Below are positions 30,457 through 41,809 of a stretch of 64,000 nt of DNA, piece by piece. The position numbers were made by a program, and so were the translations under genes. Source of the stretch: Poa pratensis (taxonomy: Eukaryota > Streptophyta > Magnoliopsida > Poales > Poaceae). The number at the start of each line of letters is the position of its first letter. Position 1 is the first letter of the stretch. The stretch is from assembly GCA_947311845.1 (NCBI GenBank), contig CAMZMU010000116.1, positions 1,361,492 through 1,425,491 on the forward strand. The letters run 5' to 3'. A model generated the notes under the pieces. That model made no database searches, was not told the origin of the DNA, and saw only the letters and a program-made list of their open reading frames with translations.

Positions 30457-33226
30457 CCTCCGTGAATGCTACATCATCAATTCCGGCAGCCATGACTCGT
30501 TCTTTGCCACATAGATCAAGTGGCCTCAAAACCACATCCAACAGCCCCTGTGAGCATATCTAGTTCTAGTTACAGATCAATGGAAACAATACTACAGGAA
30601 ACAATATCTAGTTCTAGTCACGAAGGGAAAGGAAAAGTTGATCAGTACCTCCGTGAATGCTACATCATCAATTCCGGCAGCAAGATCAACATCATCAATC
30701 AGTGAAGCAAAATGTTGGCCCTCTTCTATCATGGACAAATTGGAGAGGTCAAATCCTTAGTACGAAAGTATAATCTTTTAAGGAGTTAACAGAGTAATTA
30801 CAATGGATTCATTATGTACAGACTCTTCTTGAACCTTAATTCTGTTATGCAAACTAAAAAAAACTTAAATAAATGTTTTTTCACATTTTCCTTCTGTATA
30901 TTTTGATCATCTTACATGTCAACCTTATAACAGTACCAATCCGGATCTTCAAGTAAGGTCTTATTCAAATCAGACTGTATGTTATGCTGAAATGTATTTA
31001 TTACCGAAGCAAATTCAATTACCCAAAGGTAAATTCTGATTCACATGGATCGTTGCAGTACTTAAGTAAAAGAGACAAATTAATAGTACTTATACGGTTA
31101 TACCATTAGCAATGTTGAAAATGAGCAGCTATTTTTTCAGGTACCGAGCCACAGGACAACTGGACCACTTACCCTCACATCTTTGTTTTCTACAGATTGT
31201 CTCACTTGAATGTGTCATCCCCTCAAGCCAGTCAGCTGACAGCGCAGTCGCGGTTTCCATCAGACGCACGCCATCTTCGAAAGTTCCGACCAAGTTATCA
31301 GCTTCAGCAGCAATGACATGTTCTGTGCCACATATTTCAAGTGGCCTCAAAACCACATCCAGTGGCACCTGTATGCACATCTCGTACTAGTTACAAATCA
31401 ATTGAAACCGTACTAATTTCAGAAATTAGAGGAAAAGTTTATTGGTACCTCCGTGTATGCCACATAATCAGTCGGTGCAGCAAGGCCAACCTTATCTTTC
31501 GGTGAAGCAAGGTCTACCTTCTGACAAGTACTCGTCTGAAGTGGTGGAGCAGACTCCACGGGGAGCACCAACTGCACCAGTTGGTCGTCTTCTGTGACGG
31601 ACGAATCTGAAAACTCAAATCCTTAGAAAGACAAGTATTCTGTTAAGGAGTAAGAGAGTAAATTATAATGGATTCATCATGATGTAAAGACACCTCTTCA
31701 ACCATAAAGTGATTGTTTTCAACATTTTCCTTGTGTATATTTTAGTCATCATACATGTCAACCTTACATATAGCTTACTTAGCATGCTCTTTATAGGAAA
31801 TTCTAATTGAGAAATGCAATTTGAACCAGCTCTGTATAGTTTCTTGAAAAGAGAGTCTAAGATGGCATTTGGGCGCTGAAATCGGTTTGGGAGAAATAAT
31901 AAAGGGTCAAAACTATCACTGAGATTGGTTAAATGGAAGATAATGCCTGTAGAAATTGTATATATGAAGGAAAAGGAAAGGGAAAGGGAAAGGCAAAGTT
32001 GAATTCTTCGCATTCTGCATACCCTCATAAATATCTTACACAGTTACTGGATTCAAGACAATGCTGCACTAAAACCTGGCATATGAAAAAAATCTAATAC
32101 ATCTTTATCAGATCCATATAGAATAATATAAATCCGTCTTTTTCTACAAGGTGGGTGGCCTCTTCTATGATGGAAAAATTGGAAACCTCAATTTTCTAGT
32201 ATGAAAGAATAATATTTGAAGGAGTAAGAGAGTTATTACAATGGATTTATTATGTAAAGACCACTCGAACTGTAAAATGAGATCTTATCCTGTTATGTAA
32301 ACTAAAAAACTAGAATAAATGTTTATTTTCCACATTTTCCTTTTTAGTCATCTTGCATGTCATCCTTATAACAAAACCAATCCGATTTTCAAGTAGGTCT
32401 TATTCAAGTCAGAACATGTAAGTTAGGCTGAAATGTAATTATCACCGAAGCAACTTCAATTACCAAAAGGTAAATTCTGATTCACATGGATCGTTACACT
32501 ACTTAAGTTAAAGAGACCAATTCGTAGTACTTATACCATCAGTAATGTCGGAAAATGAACAACTATTTTGGGCCACACCTTAACTGGAGCACTTACCCTC
32601 ACATCTTTGTTTTCTAGAGATTGCCTCACTTGAATGTGTCATCCCATCAACCAAGTCGGCTGAAGGTGCAGCAGTCTCAGAGGCCTTGGTTTCCATCAGA
32701 CTCACGCCATCTTCGACAGGTCTGACCGAGTTATTGGCTTCAGTATTAATGACATGTTCTGTGCCGCATAGATCAAGTCGCCTCAAAACCACGGCCAACG
32801 GCCCCTGCATACAGATCTAGTGCCAATTACAGATAAGTGGAAACTGTGGTAAGTTCAAAAAAGAATGGAAAAGTTGATCACTACCTCCGTGTATGCCACA
32901 TCATCAATCTGTGCAGCAACGTCAACATCCTGATGTGGTGCAGCAAGGCCAACATCATCTATAGGTGCAGGAACATCAATATCATGAAGCGGTGCAGCAA
33001 GGCCAACATCATCTATTGGTGCAGCAACGTCAAAATCATGAGGCAGTGGAGCAAGGCCAACATCATCTATAGGTGCAGGAACATCAATATCATGAAGCGG
33101 TGCAGCAAGGCCAACATCTTCTATTGGTGCAGCAACGTAAACATCATGAGGCAGTGGAGCGGGCTCCACAGGTAGCACCAATTGCACTGGTTGGGCCTCT
33201 GGTTGGGCCTCTTCTGTGATGGACAA
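30457..33226 (-). other. Tandemly duplicated alternating exon array, unknown protein
   Basis: Six exon-like blocks alternate on the minus strand. Beta blocks are at about 33202-32885, 31611-31450 and 30715-30648; alpha blocks at about 32803-32597, 31377-31172 and 30551-30457. Beta blocks start near TEEDQ, hold VQLVLPVE.AP, and repeat a D-V-G/D-L-A-A-P-I-D-D unit up to nine times before ending AYTE. Alpha blocks read VVLRRLDLCGTEHV...GMTHSSE...RKQRCEG. Beta joins alpha in phase 0 and alpha joins beta in phase 1, with GT-AG signals. Intron segments are duplicated too (33740-33990 with 31765-31995; 32230-32560 with 30790-31115). I recognise no domain. The last alpha is fused to the end of a beta and cut off at the breakpoint with repeat D. 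It may be the 3' part of the neighbouring gene or a separate gene without a visible start. Confidence 0.6.
32936..33155 (-). repeat. Coding minisatellite within the first beta exon
   Basis: Roughly 57-60 bp units, read on the minus strand, encode variants of VGLAAPLHDIDVPAPIDD about four times. The units keep frame. This is the longest of the three beta exons and shows local expansion. Confidence 0.75.
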
Positions 33227-34029
33227 ATTGGAAATGTAGATTCTTAGTATTCATTTAAGGAGTAAGACAATGTAGGTGTTGTAAAAAAAAGTAAGACGAT
33301 GCAAGCAGTATTCATTTAAGGAGTAAGAGAGTGATAACATAATTGATTCATTATGTAAGGACTCCTCTTGAACCATAAAATGAGACATCATGCTGTTATG
33401 AAACAAAAAAGCTCTTGCATAACTATTTGTTTTCCACATTTTCCCAAACCCTATCTCCTTTTCTATCCTACATCCCAACCACACAGCCCAAACTTGCATA
33501 AGACAAAGCATGTCCAGTTACTCATTGCTGATTATGATGTATATAAATTCAGGCTAATGTGAGTTGTCGCTTCGCAATAAAAAAATCACATATAAAGATT
33601 GACTGTGGTTTATATGTTTCAGTGGAAGTGCAAAACAATACTGCCTGTCATGTTCCTATCTAGTGTGGAAGAGCTCACATAAAACAGGCACCTCAGATTT
33701 AATCAAGAGGAATTTCAACAAAGCATGTCCAGTTACTCATAACACATATAGCTTACTTAGCATGCTCATTATAGGAAATTCTAACTGAAAAATGCAATTT
33801 GAACCAGCTCTATATAGTTTCCTTAAAATAGAGTCTAAGATGGCATTTGTGCGCTGAAATTGGTTTGGGGCAAATAATAAAGGGTCAAACTATCACTGAG
33901 ATTGCTTAGATGGAACATATTTCCTGTAGAAATTTTATACGTGACGGAAAAGGGAAAGAAGAAGTTGATACCGTGGCAAATTTCTTGTAATGCAGCTAGC
34001 TCAATAGGCGGCCATGTCATCTGGTAAGC

Positions 34030-35061
34030 CTAAGGTTGCCCATGGAAATCAAACTCGGAGTGTAGGGTCAGCTTGTTGAGATCAACGACAAACTGATCAT
34101 ATTTGAATGAGAGCAGAGCTAGGCCGTTGGTCACCTGCTTGACAGAAAGCACTCGAGCATCTGCCCCAAGCAACTCCCGCACCGTAATCTGCTTCCCACT
34201 GAACTCCCACGTTATATCCCCGGTGTTGGTCTTCCTAAGTAGCCACACTTTGAGGACACCGTGGGTTTCAGTGTTGCCCGGATCGTGAAGGCAGGCGAAG
34301 CAACCCACGCCGTCCTCGATCTCTCCAATGGCGTAGAATGGTTCTGTTACCGGGAGAGTGCACATGGAGAACCGCATGGAGCTGCAATCAAGCACAAGGG
34401 CTGAAGCATCCGTGTACCTCCAAAAGATTAGGCCGTCCCCGGCGTACATTGCCTCGAGACAGAGTGGGTACAGATTTTTGCGTCCCTCCACTGGCCATGG
34501 GGACTCCCACTCCGGCAGGTGGGAGCGCCATTGGCGTGCGCCCGGGTCGTACTCGACGGCGCGTATCTTTCCACCGTGCTGCTGCACAGAGACAACGCGG
34601 GAGGAGTCGTCGTGGTCGCCGAGCAGCAAGCAGTCCGCAAAGTAGTCCACATGGTGGTGTGGACGGTCGGCGGGGATGGTGACCAGCCGGCGGGAGACGG
34701 GGTTGTAGATGGAGAAGGAGTCGCCGCCAGATTCGCTGCTGGTTTCTCGACACAGGAGGAGGTTGCCGTTGCGGCTGTCCCGGATGCGCCACCCGGAATC
34801 TTCCTCGAGGTCGACGAGGTTTAGGTCGGCCACGCGTTCGACGGCCTTGAGGTCGGTGTCAGAGCGTACCGAGGCATTGAGGCGGAAGGCCGGGAGGCCG
34901 AACTCGCGGTAGGAGGAGTAGAATCCGAGGAGCGGCGACAATGACCTCTGGGAGTGTGGCAAAGGGCTCCGCTGCCGCTGCCATTGCGCCGGGGACGACC
35001 AGCTTGACAGTACCTGCAAACAGCAAGTCGCTTGTTGTAAGTTTTCAGTATGTACATCCAT
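34030..35061 (-). CDS. F-box-associated-type (FBA) protein lacking a visible F-box
   Basis: An uninterrupted frame ends in TAG at 34030. It opens at an ATG at 35061, but an acceptor-like TTTGCAG before 35013 suggests that the part from VLSSWSSP onward is a second exon. From PLLGFYSSY through RIRDSRNGNLLLCR, FSIYNPVSRRLVTIP, VSVQQHGGKIRAVEYD and LVLDCSSMRFSMCTLP it follows the kelch-like FBA or DUF1618-like domain of grass F-box proteins, which hold the substrate of an SCF ubiquitin ligase. The usual N-terminal F-box (LPxxLxxEIxxRLP) is not found within 450 bp upstream, so either a distant first exon or loss of the F-box must be assumed. The alternating exon array lies directly downstream on the same strand. 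Confidence 0.6.
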   Translation of the reverse strand: MDVHTENLQQATCCLQVLSSWSSPAQWQRQRSPLPHSQRSLSPLLGFYSSYREFGLPAFRLNASVRSDTDLKAVERVADLNLVDLEEDSGWRIRDSRNGNLLLCRETSSESGGDSFSIYNPVSRRLVTIPADRPHHHVDYFADCLLLGDHDDSSRVVSVQQHGGKIRAVEYDPGARQWRSHLPEWESPWPVEGRKNLYPLCLEAMYAGDGLIFWRYTDASALVLDCSSMRFSMCTLPVTEPFYAIGEIEDGVGCFACLHDPGNTETHGVLKVWLLRKTNTGDITWEFSGKQITVRELLGADARVLSVKQVTNGLALLSFKYDQFVVDLNKLTLHSEFDFHGQP

Positions 35062-36512
35062 AATAGAGTACTTGAAGCTCAGTCTTGTGTGTACTAAGTT
35101 GGCATCAAATCTCCCGATTTCAGGGGGATTTGATGATGAGCCCCCCTTCTTCGTATGCCTAGATAATAAGCCCCCAATTCAGCTAATTACCCCTTTGGCG
35201 TGTTCAACAGAGGAATCAACAGAGCGCGGGACGAGGTGGTGTGAGCGCACCGGCTGGTGGCCAAGTCGCCGACGGCCGTGGCGTGTAGGACGACTGGCGC
35301 AGCGCCTCCGGCCAAGTCGCCCGACGGCCCTAGGCCCTAGATTGAGCCAGCAGAAAAAAGAGGAGGAAGAGGCGAAATCCGTTACCTCCAACTCGACGGC
35401 CGCCGGCCAAATCAAGCAGTCGCCGGATGTCCTTCCTTCCGCAGAGCCCTAGCTACCTACCTACGGGGCGCCATTAAAGCGAGCGAGCAGCAAAATCATC
35501 AGAAGAAGGAAACGCATGCAGCCGCCGGTCGGAAGAAGCTTGGTCAGAGAGAAGGGCACCTGTGTAGGAAGGGCAATGGGCGGCGACGGGCTTGAAGAGA
35601 GGCTCGTGTCTCTGTGCCACCGCCGGCCGGAGGAGAATGCGTGGAGTGAGGGTTTGAACTTTGAAATGGGGAGACGCACAACGGTGTGAACTTGAGGACT
35701 AGTAGTACTGACATAAGTGCAGCAGAGCACAGCACACGGCTGTTCTTCTCCAAACCCGTGGCTGGTCATTTACACAGCTTCAAGTTCCAACGACGGTGAT
35801 GGAACCCTACGCTACGTGTACAAATTACAAATTACAGTGAAGATTGAGCATACGATCGATTAGCCATAGGGCTCCCTTCACACGCTATCCGCACGCGGTA
35901 TGCTCCACCGCTCTCCAGATTTATAGTCACATAGGCCGGCCAAGAATTCGAGATTTCGGCACCAATCTTTTCCAACCCGCTCGCTCGTTCTTGAGTTCTC
36001 AAAATTCCCTTTGATTTTCTTTTTCATAAATCATATTGCAAGTAGCCGGAATGTAGAATTTCAGTAAACGGGTACGTATGAACCCTCTTATTTTGAACGT
36101 GAATAGGTGATGAAAAACATGTCCAAAAAATTTGAAACAAAATATGCATGCATAGGTGATGCAAAACATGTGCCCTGCACACGGGTCTCATGATGAAATT
36201 ACTATTTACTTTGTCACCCTAAAAAAGAGAAAATTTCCAGTACTATGTAGCAGTATATATGTGACGTTTTTATCTTTTTTACAAAGGCCAGGTAAAAATT
36301 GTTACTCCACGAAACTTTCTACGAACACATGGAACGTGCAGATGTACCCGTGAACTTATTTTCAAAAAAATTAAATATTTAGAAAATACATTTCCCAACC
36401 GGTTTATATATACCCTCTTCAGCGTAGTATTTTACAATCATTCTGCCCTATATTTTCGTGTGACACAAATTATTTCGGATGGCTATATACTCGAAGGCTT
36501 GTTCTATAATAT
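35062..36512. other. Upstream region of the FBA gene; no gene supported
   Basis: Frames at 35179-35452 and 35461-35769 have no domains. From 35800 the DNA is AT-rich. A possible 5' UTR or first exon of the FBA gene may lie here but cannot be recognised. Confidence 0.4.
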
Positions 36513-36515
36513 TTA

Positions 36516-37308
36516 GAGCATCTCCACCGACACTCTTCAAAAGACACCCAAATGCCCATTGAGGGTCCGGACGCCAAAAACCGCCACCAGCGGCACCCTC
36601 CAAAAGGTCGGGCCGAGCAAAATCATGTCCGGCACCCTCGAGAGGGCCTGCCGGACACGCCCTCGGACAGGTCCGTCCCACCCGTCATAGAGACACGGCG
36701 CGAAAAGGTGCTCTAATGGCGCCATGCAGGAGGCCATTCTGCCCGCGTTAATGTCGACTCGTTTCCGTAGGCGACGAAGGGACGGGACGGCGATGTGTCT
36801 GCCGCACCATTTGACCACACCACCAGCCGTAGCCTAGAGCATAACCATGCCTCGCCGCTTCGCCACCTCATGGGCCACCCTCACCCAGGCAGCACGTCGT
36901 GCTCACGGCACGGGCAGAAGGACGTCGTCAACGAATAGCCGTTCGACTGGGCGGAGGTGGACGACGTCGTCGTGAACGAGCAGGAGGAACAGGAGCCGGT
37001 GCAGGTGTCGTACCCCCCGCCAGGAGCAGCCGTCGCTGCCGCAGCAGCAGGAGCCGGAGCAGGTGCTCCCGTCGCCGTTGTGGCCAGACCAAGTGGTTTA
37101 AATTTATATCGTCTTAGTTTAAATTTGAATCTAAAACAGTCGTCGCGTTTTATGTTTATTTAAGTTTGCGACAAAATTTATAACGCCCACAAGGTGTTTA
37201 TAGTTTGGTCGGATCTCGAACGGTTTGAGGGACGGGCCTCCAAAATTTGGACGGACATGTGTCGGACACCCTCAACCGTACACCAATTTGGACGCCCTGG
37301 AGATGTTC
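36516..37308. mobile_element. Harbinger-type element, 793 bp, with small MPRR-type ORF
   Basis: Termini GAGCATCTCCA and TGGAGATGTTC are flanked by TTA on both sides (36513-36515 and 37309-37311). An ATG at 36847 opens MPRRFATSW and ends after about 42 codons; it resembles the start of the 232-aa ORF at 6189, which sits in a related element. No transposase is present. Confidence 0.8.
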
Positions 37309-37311
37309 TTA

Positions 37312-38970
37312 AAGTCCTGAAGCAGCTAGGGCATTGCAGGTTCGCAGCAACACGAGTAGTATCCCGCAGCCGAAGATTTGGTCTGACAATTTGGCATCTC
37401 GGCCTCTCGGGAGAATGCGACGTTTCACTTTGATGATTACGTTCTTTCTCGACCCATTGGACTCCATCGCGGCGGACGGTCATATCATAGGAGGAGGGGA
37501 CACAATTAAGCAACACTACTCCTCCACCGGTACATGCATGCATCTTTTTCTTTTTACCTCGTCGATCGATGCGATGCGTCCTGCGACTTCTCGTCATCGT
37601 TACCTTCTCACAAAATTATCTGGTTATCCCACACCCGCACGTTATCCGCTCCCTAACTATTGCAGTATGGTAATCCGCGGGTGATGTAATTCCATGAGTA
37701 AACTTTACCTGCATCGTGCATGCAAACGTGTAAAACTACAGGATCTAGCTGGTCATCGAACCGCCGCTCTAGTCATTCGTTCAATTAATGGCCGAGACTA
37801 TTTTGTTTTCGACACATATGCTTCAACAGATAATTTTCTTCTAAATTATTTGCCTAGCTAAACTTGGTACTCTCAACCATAGTTCAATGCCTAGCTAAAT
37901 TGTTTCGGATGGCTAAATTTTTTGCCAAGCTAAATTGGGAGTAGACTTTTTGCAATTTATTACTACATTGTTCGATTCAATAGAGTATGGACAGCGACGT
38001 TTTTCGAGAAGGGATTACCCTGGTCTATGCATCAAAAAGATATTTCAGTTTATATTCAACAAAGACTGACGAAAAAACTTGCAACTATTATAAACTGAAT
38101 CCGCCAAAAAAAAAAGGTGGCAAAGTACCATCAAATAGCACGACACATGGAGTTAAGTGCCTGTTTGTTTGGCCTGCAGCTGAACGACAAGCAGCTGGAG
38201 CTGGTAGGATCTGAGAAGCAGCTGGAATTGAACGGCTTGTGAAATGTAAAATTGTTGTGTGGCAATCTGCTTTTAAAACGGGCTGGTGGATATGTAGGTG
38301 GTGATGAAAGTCTGAACCAGAACCACCGCTGGCTCCTTTGCTAAACCAAGAGTTGGTGAAAAACGACCGCTCGTGTCCACCGCTGCTTCATGCCGGGACT
38401 TCATCGTCGTGTATGTCCGCTCGTGTCGTCGCGGGAGCTTCCTGTGCACCTGCTCGCCGTAGGACCAATCGACGAAAAAAGACCGCACTGTCTAGCCCGA
38501 GCGAAGGAAGACGACCCTGGACAATAAATTTCCTATTTTTTTAGATATTTGATTTATATTGGGCTGAGAAGTGGGGCTCACAGTACACCTCACCCAACAA
38601 TTTTTTGTCCGCTTTTTTATTTTTACTGGATTGACGAGTGTGGCCTACCCTGAGTTCTCGTGTCAATTTATCAGTATAGTCGGATCGGGTTTTTTGAGAA
38701 AGTGTTCAAAAAATTTGATAGTTCTACGCGATTGAAATTAAAAAAAAAGGTACCAAAAGAGAAAATCGGCTAGAAAAGTGATAGTATTATGCTAACTACT
38801 CCCACCGTGAAGGAAAATCTATGAAACGCACGGTCATTTCAAGCAGTATACTAGAAAAGTAGAAAAGGATTTAAATACGAGTAGAAAATAGAGCTAATAC
38901 AATTATCAAAGTTGTGTACTACTCCAGCAACACGACCCTAGGCTAGGCGTGGCTACTCAAGAGTATCCCG
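37312..38970. other. No gene supported
   Basis: AT-rich and mixed sequence with short frames only. No termini of a known element could be paired. Confidence 0.4.
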
Positions 38971-39115
38971 TTGCTAAGAGTAAAAGACAAAAAAATCACC
39001 ACATTTGGGAAACTGTGATACCCGTGTGTAAAAAAACACCAGATTTGGAGTAAAACGACTGTATTTGTCGCAGTTTCCTAAAATGTGGTGATTTTTTGTC
39101 ATTTACTCCGTTGCT
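38971..39115. repeat. Foldback element with arms of about 47 bp
   Basis: The left arm contains ACAAAAAAATCACCACATTT and AAACTG; the right arm, reversed, gives ACAAAAAATCACCACATTTT and AAACTG. Only about 45 bp separate the arms, so transcripts would form a near-complete hairpin, a plausible small-RNA source. No target duplication was resolved. Confidence 0.7.
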
Positions 39116-39591
39116 GAAGATTTGATGTGCCAATATGGCTTTGGGAAAATGCGAATTTTTTTATGGCGACACTAAGCTTCGCACTAGGATGTCAGAAACA
39201 GTAGCAAGTGAGTCAGCTATGGCCTACAGACACTGGGTACTCTGATTAACCCGACTATATTACTAGACACTGGAGTAAAGTCGTTTGACTGCCGTGGATG
39301 CAACGTCTCGCTAGAACAGTGCATTGCCTGCACCCACGTCGCTTCAGGACCGCATGCAGCAGCCTATCTTCTCCCTCCGTTGAACCGAGATGCCCTTTCG
39401 TCCTAGGTCAAAGTCTACAAAACTGACCCGTGGTGAAACTTTGGTAAAGTAATTATTTTATAGATGGAGAAATTTGTTAGTGTTCATCGTGTGTATAAGG
39501 ACGCTTTTTAGAGCGTAATCCTAACTATGCCGAGGTTGTGTACAAAGTTATGATTTAATTAAACTGGACGGATCCAAATTATATAGTTAAA

Positions 39592-39790
39592 TTGGAGGGA
39601 AGTCATAATTTTGGGTCCGGAATGCACTCTCCTTGGAAGGTGATGTCTCTCAACTCCGAATCTCATTGGAGTGCTTACAAGGAGATTGTGACGACGTCTA
39701 AAGATAAAGCTCGCGAGTTATTTGTCACAAAGAAAGTTGATATCCGCTTGCACTTTTACTTGAACCGGTGTGCCTCCGAAGGTGATGTAA
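39592..39790 (+). pseudogene. ORF fragment of unknown family, interrupted by a Harbinger insertion
   Basis: The frame GSHNFGSGMHSPWKVMSL through VDIRLHFYLNRCASEGDV looks protein-like but is not recognised. If the block 39791-59253 is removed (keeping one TAA), the frame continues for about 14 codons to a stop, which would fit an insertion into a coding or formerly coding exon. Confidence 0.3.
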
Positions 39791-40884
39791 GGGCAGCTCC
39801 AACCGGCCCACCGCAAACAGACCAGCCCAATCCGTTTTTGTCCGAGAACACGGGAGGGGCTCCAACGGCCCAGCGCATACCAGCGAGGGTGGACACATCC
39901 TTTTTCCCCCAAACCCGGCCCAACTTTGGTCCATGTTTAGGGAGAAACGGACAGCCTCTATGTCCGCTCTTTGTCCTCTCTTGTCCGCCTCGGGCCCAGT
40001 CGCCAGCCACACAAACCTACCTCCCACCAAAGTCTTCCCTTCCACCAGCCCTCACGTGGCCGCCGCCCCTCGCCGCCGCCTGGTCTCTCGTCGCCGCCGT
40101 TCACTCACCACACCCGCGGCCGGACCTAGCCTCCACGGCGATGCGCGGATCTTTTGGCCGACCCGCCTAGGTCCCCTTTTTCCTGTCCCGGAGTAGCTCT
40201 CGTTAGGTCGTCGTCCTTCTCTTCTCTGGCCCCGGTAGCGGCAAGATTTCCTCGTGCAGGTCGTGAGAAGACGCAGCGGGAAGGTTGGAGAGCCGCATTG
40301 TCGCCAGGATAGGGCTATTGGCTCGGCCTTTGGCTCGGACTCGGCCGTGAAGTCCACCGCCCCGAAGGTGTTCGACAGATTGCAAAAGTATGGAGGCCTT
40401 CCCTATCTTTGTTGCAAAGGACGGTGCAATTGCTCCTACATGTTTTGATTGTTCATTTTGTGTAGATGGACAACGACGATGAGTTGTTGTACAACACTTT
40501 CATCGATACTTCCGATGAATCGTCAGATGATGATAGTGATATCATGCTCGCGACGGCCACTCTCATCCACAACTTCAACAAGGCTACACTCCCTCGGCAT
40601 GTCGGGTCGGTCATAGGGCGAGCGTCGGCGTTGGATCATGAACGAGAAAACGGCAACTACCGACTTTGGAAGGATTACTTCAACCCTATGAGGCGAACCT
40701 ATCCGGAGTACGGTTTTCGTCGCCGTTTCCGGACAGCGAAGAGTGTGTTCCTGCGTCTACTGGAAGGGGTGAGGGCATATGTTGACTACTTTGAGGTGAA
40801 GCCGGATGCACTTGGTATGTACGGTTTCTCTTCTTATCAGAAGTGCACTGCTACTATTCGGATGTTTGCATATGGAGTAGCTGG
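39791..40884 (+). mobile_element. PIF/Harbinger element, left part with transposase
   Basis: Starts GGGCAGCTCCAACCGG after a TAA. It contains a Harbinger transposase 5' fragment and is cut at 40884 by a CACTA terminus. Its right end is not certain; a Harbinger-like terminus followed by TAA at 59250 is one candidate. Confidence 0.6.
40466..40884 (+). pseudogene. Harbinger transposase, N-terminal part
   Basis: Begins at an ATG after TTTTGTGTAG, which may be a splice acceptor. The frame has RLWKDYFNPM, FRRRFRTAKSVFLRLLEGV, YFEVKPDALGMYGFS and YQKCTATIRMFAYGVAG, the conserved helix-rich N-terminus preceding the DDE domain of PIF/Harbinger transposases. The frame runs on to a stop at 40921, but the homology ends exactly at 40884 where the CACTA element begins. 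The DDE domain is absent. Confidence 0.8.
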
Positions 40885-41740
40885 CACTTGTACAAAACCT
40901 CAAATGGCAGACATGACCTAGAGCGGTCAAACCAAAAAGAAAAACGGTTGTTTGGGATAAAACACCTCAGACGGCTGGAATTTTCTGTTCGTCTCTGATA
41001 ACACCTGCGTCGGTTAATCTTTCTGACCGTCGCCAATGTATTTCCATTTGCGATGGCTTGGATATCTGACCGGCGCAGAGTACTTCTTAGGCGGTCATGA
41101 TGGGCGTCCGTCGCTAGTAAACAGGCTGTGGCTGAATTTAGAAGAGTTCAGTTTCAGTATACTATGCTACTATCGCTCTGTTCTTCTAATAGTGACAACA
41201 GTTTGGACAATTTATCAACCACCAAAAATAATAAAATAGAGATAACGATCGACACCATTATATATAGCAGAAACAGAGTCATAGAAGCAACAACAGATCG
41301 ATCGAGGGCCTACACGACACAGTACAAACGAGCGATGTTGACAGCAAAGCACTACACACATCAGTTCAGATAGATAGGAAGAAACAGAATAAATTAAAGC
41401 GGATAGAGATGTCGGCCGGCCAGAGATCGATCTAGCTCTAGGCGCCGCAATGGAGGACATGGACAATCGGGTACACCGGTGGGAGTCAACTACTGCCAAA
41501 GAGGGACGCCAGAGCATCGTGCAAGTAGATAATTAATGTTGGCCAAGAACGATCTGTCACGTGGAAAAGATAGGAGGCCACCGAGACTGCCCCACACAAA
41601 AGCCGAAAGACCTTTGGTGCAGGATTTGAACTTGTCCACCGATGATACCGAGATAAGTCTGTATCTATGATAAAATCTTGCAACAAATGTTTAACTCGTT
41701 GCTAGGTATGCATTGCTATAGAGTGGTTCTTGTTGTAGTG
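40885..41740. mobile_element. Small non-autonomous CACTA element, 856 bp
   Basis: Starts CACTTGTACAAAACC and ends CTTGTTGTAGTG, the reverse complement of a CACTACAACAAG terminus. TGG is present on both sides (40882-40884 and 41741-41743), as expected for a 3-bp duplication. The first TIR has a CACTT variant. The left flank is a Harbinger transposase and the right flank is a LINE, so the matching TGG may be coincidental. Confidence 0.6.
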
Positions 41741-41809
41741 TGGGTATCTATCCACTTCCAAGATCATTGCATCTTCAAGAATCGGTCACATGCCTAGTCT
41801 TGTCCAAAC
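41741..41809 (-). pseudogene. LINE reverse transcriptase C-terminus, distal piece
   Basis: On the minus strand this reads KVWTRLGM, a stop, then PILEDAMILEVDRY, continuing the zinc-binding region found at 57512-57970. It is separated from that part by the retroposon that occupies 41810-57502. Confidence 0.65.

Noticed and set aside
32837..33175. Regularly spaced repeats that superficially resemble a CRISPR array, and a plus-strand 112-aa frame
   Set aside because: The units are contiguous coding repeats of a minus-strand exon in a plant genome; there are no conserved spacer-repeat boundaries and no cas genes.
34338..34912. Plus-strand frames of 60-114 aa
   Set aside because: Shadows of the F-box-associated-type gene on the minus strand.
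35179..35415. Minus-strand frame considered as the missing F-box exon
   Set aside because: The translation is Arg/Ser-rich with no F-box residues (no LPxxLxxEI or W/L spacing).
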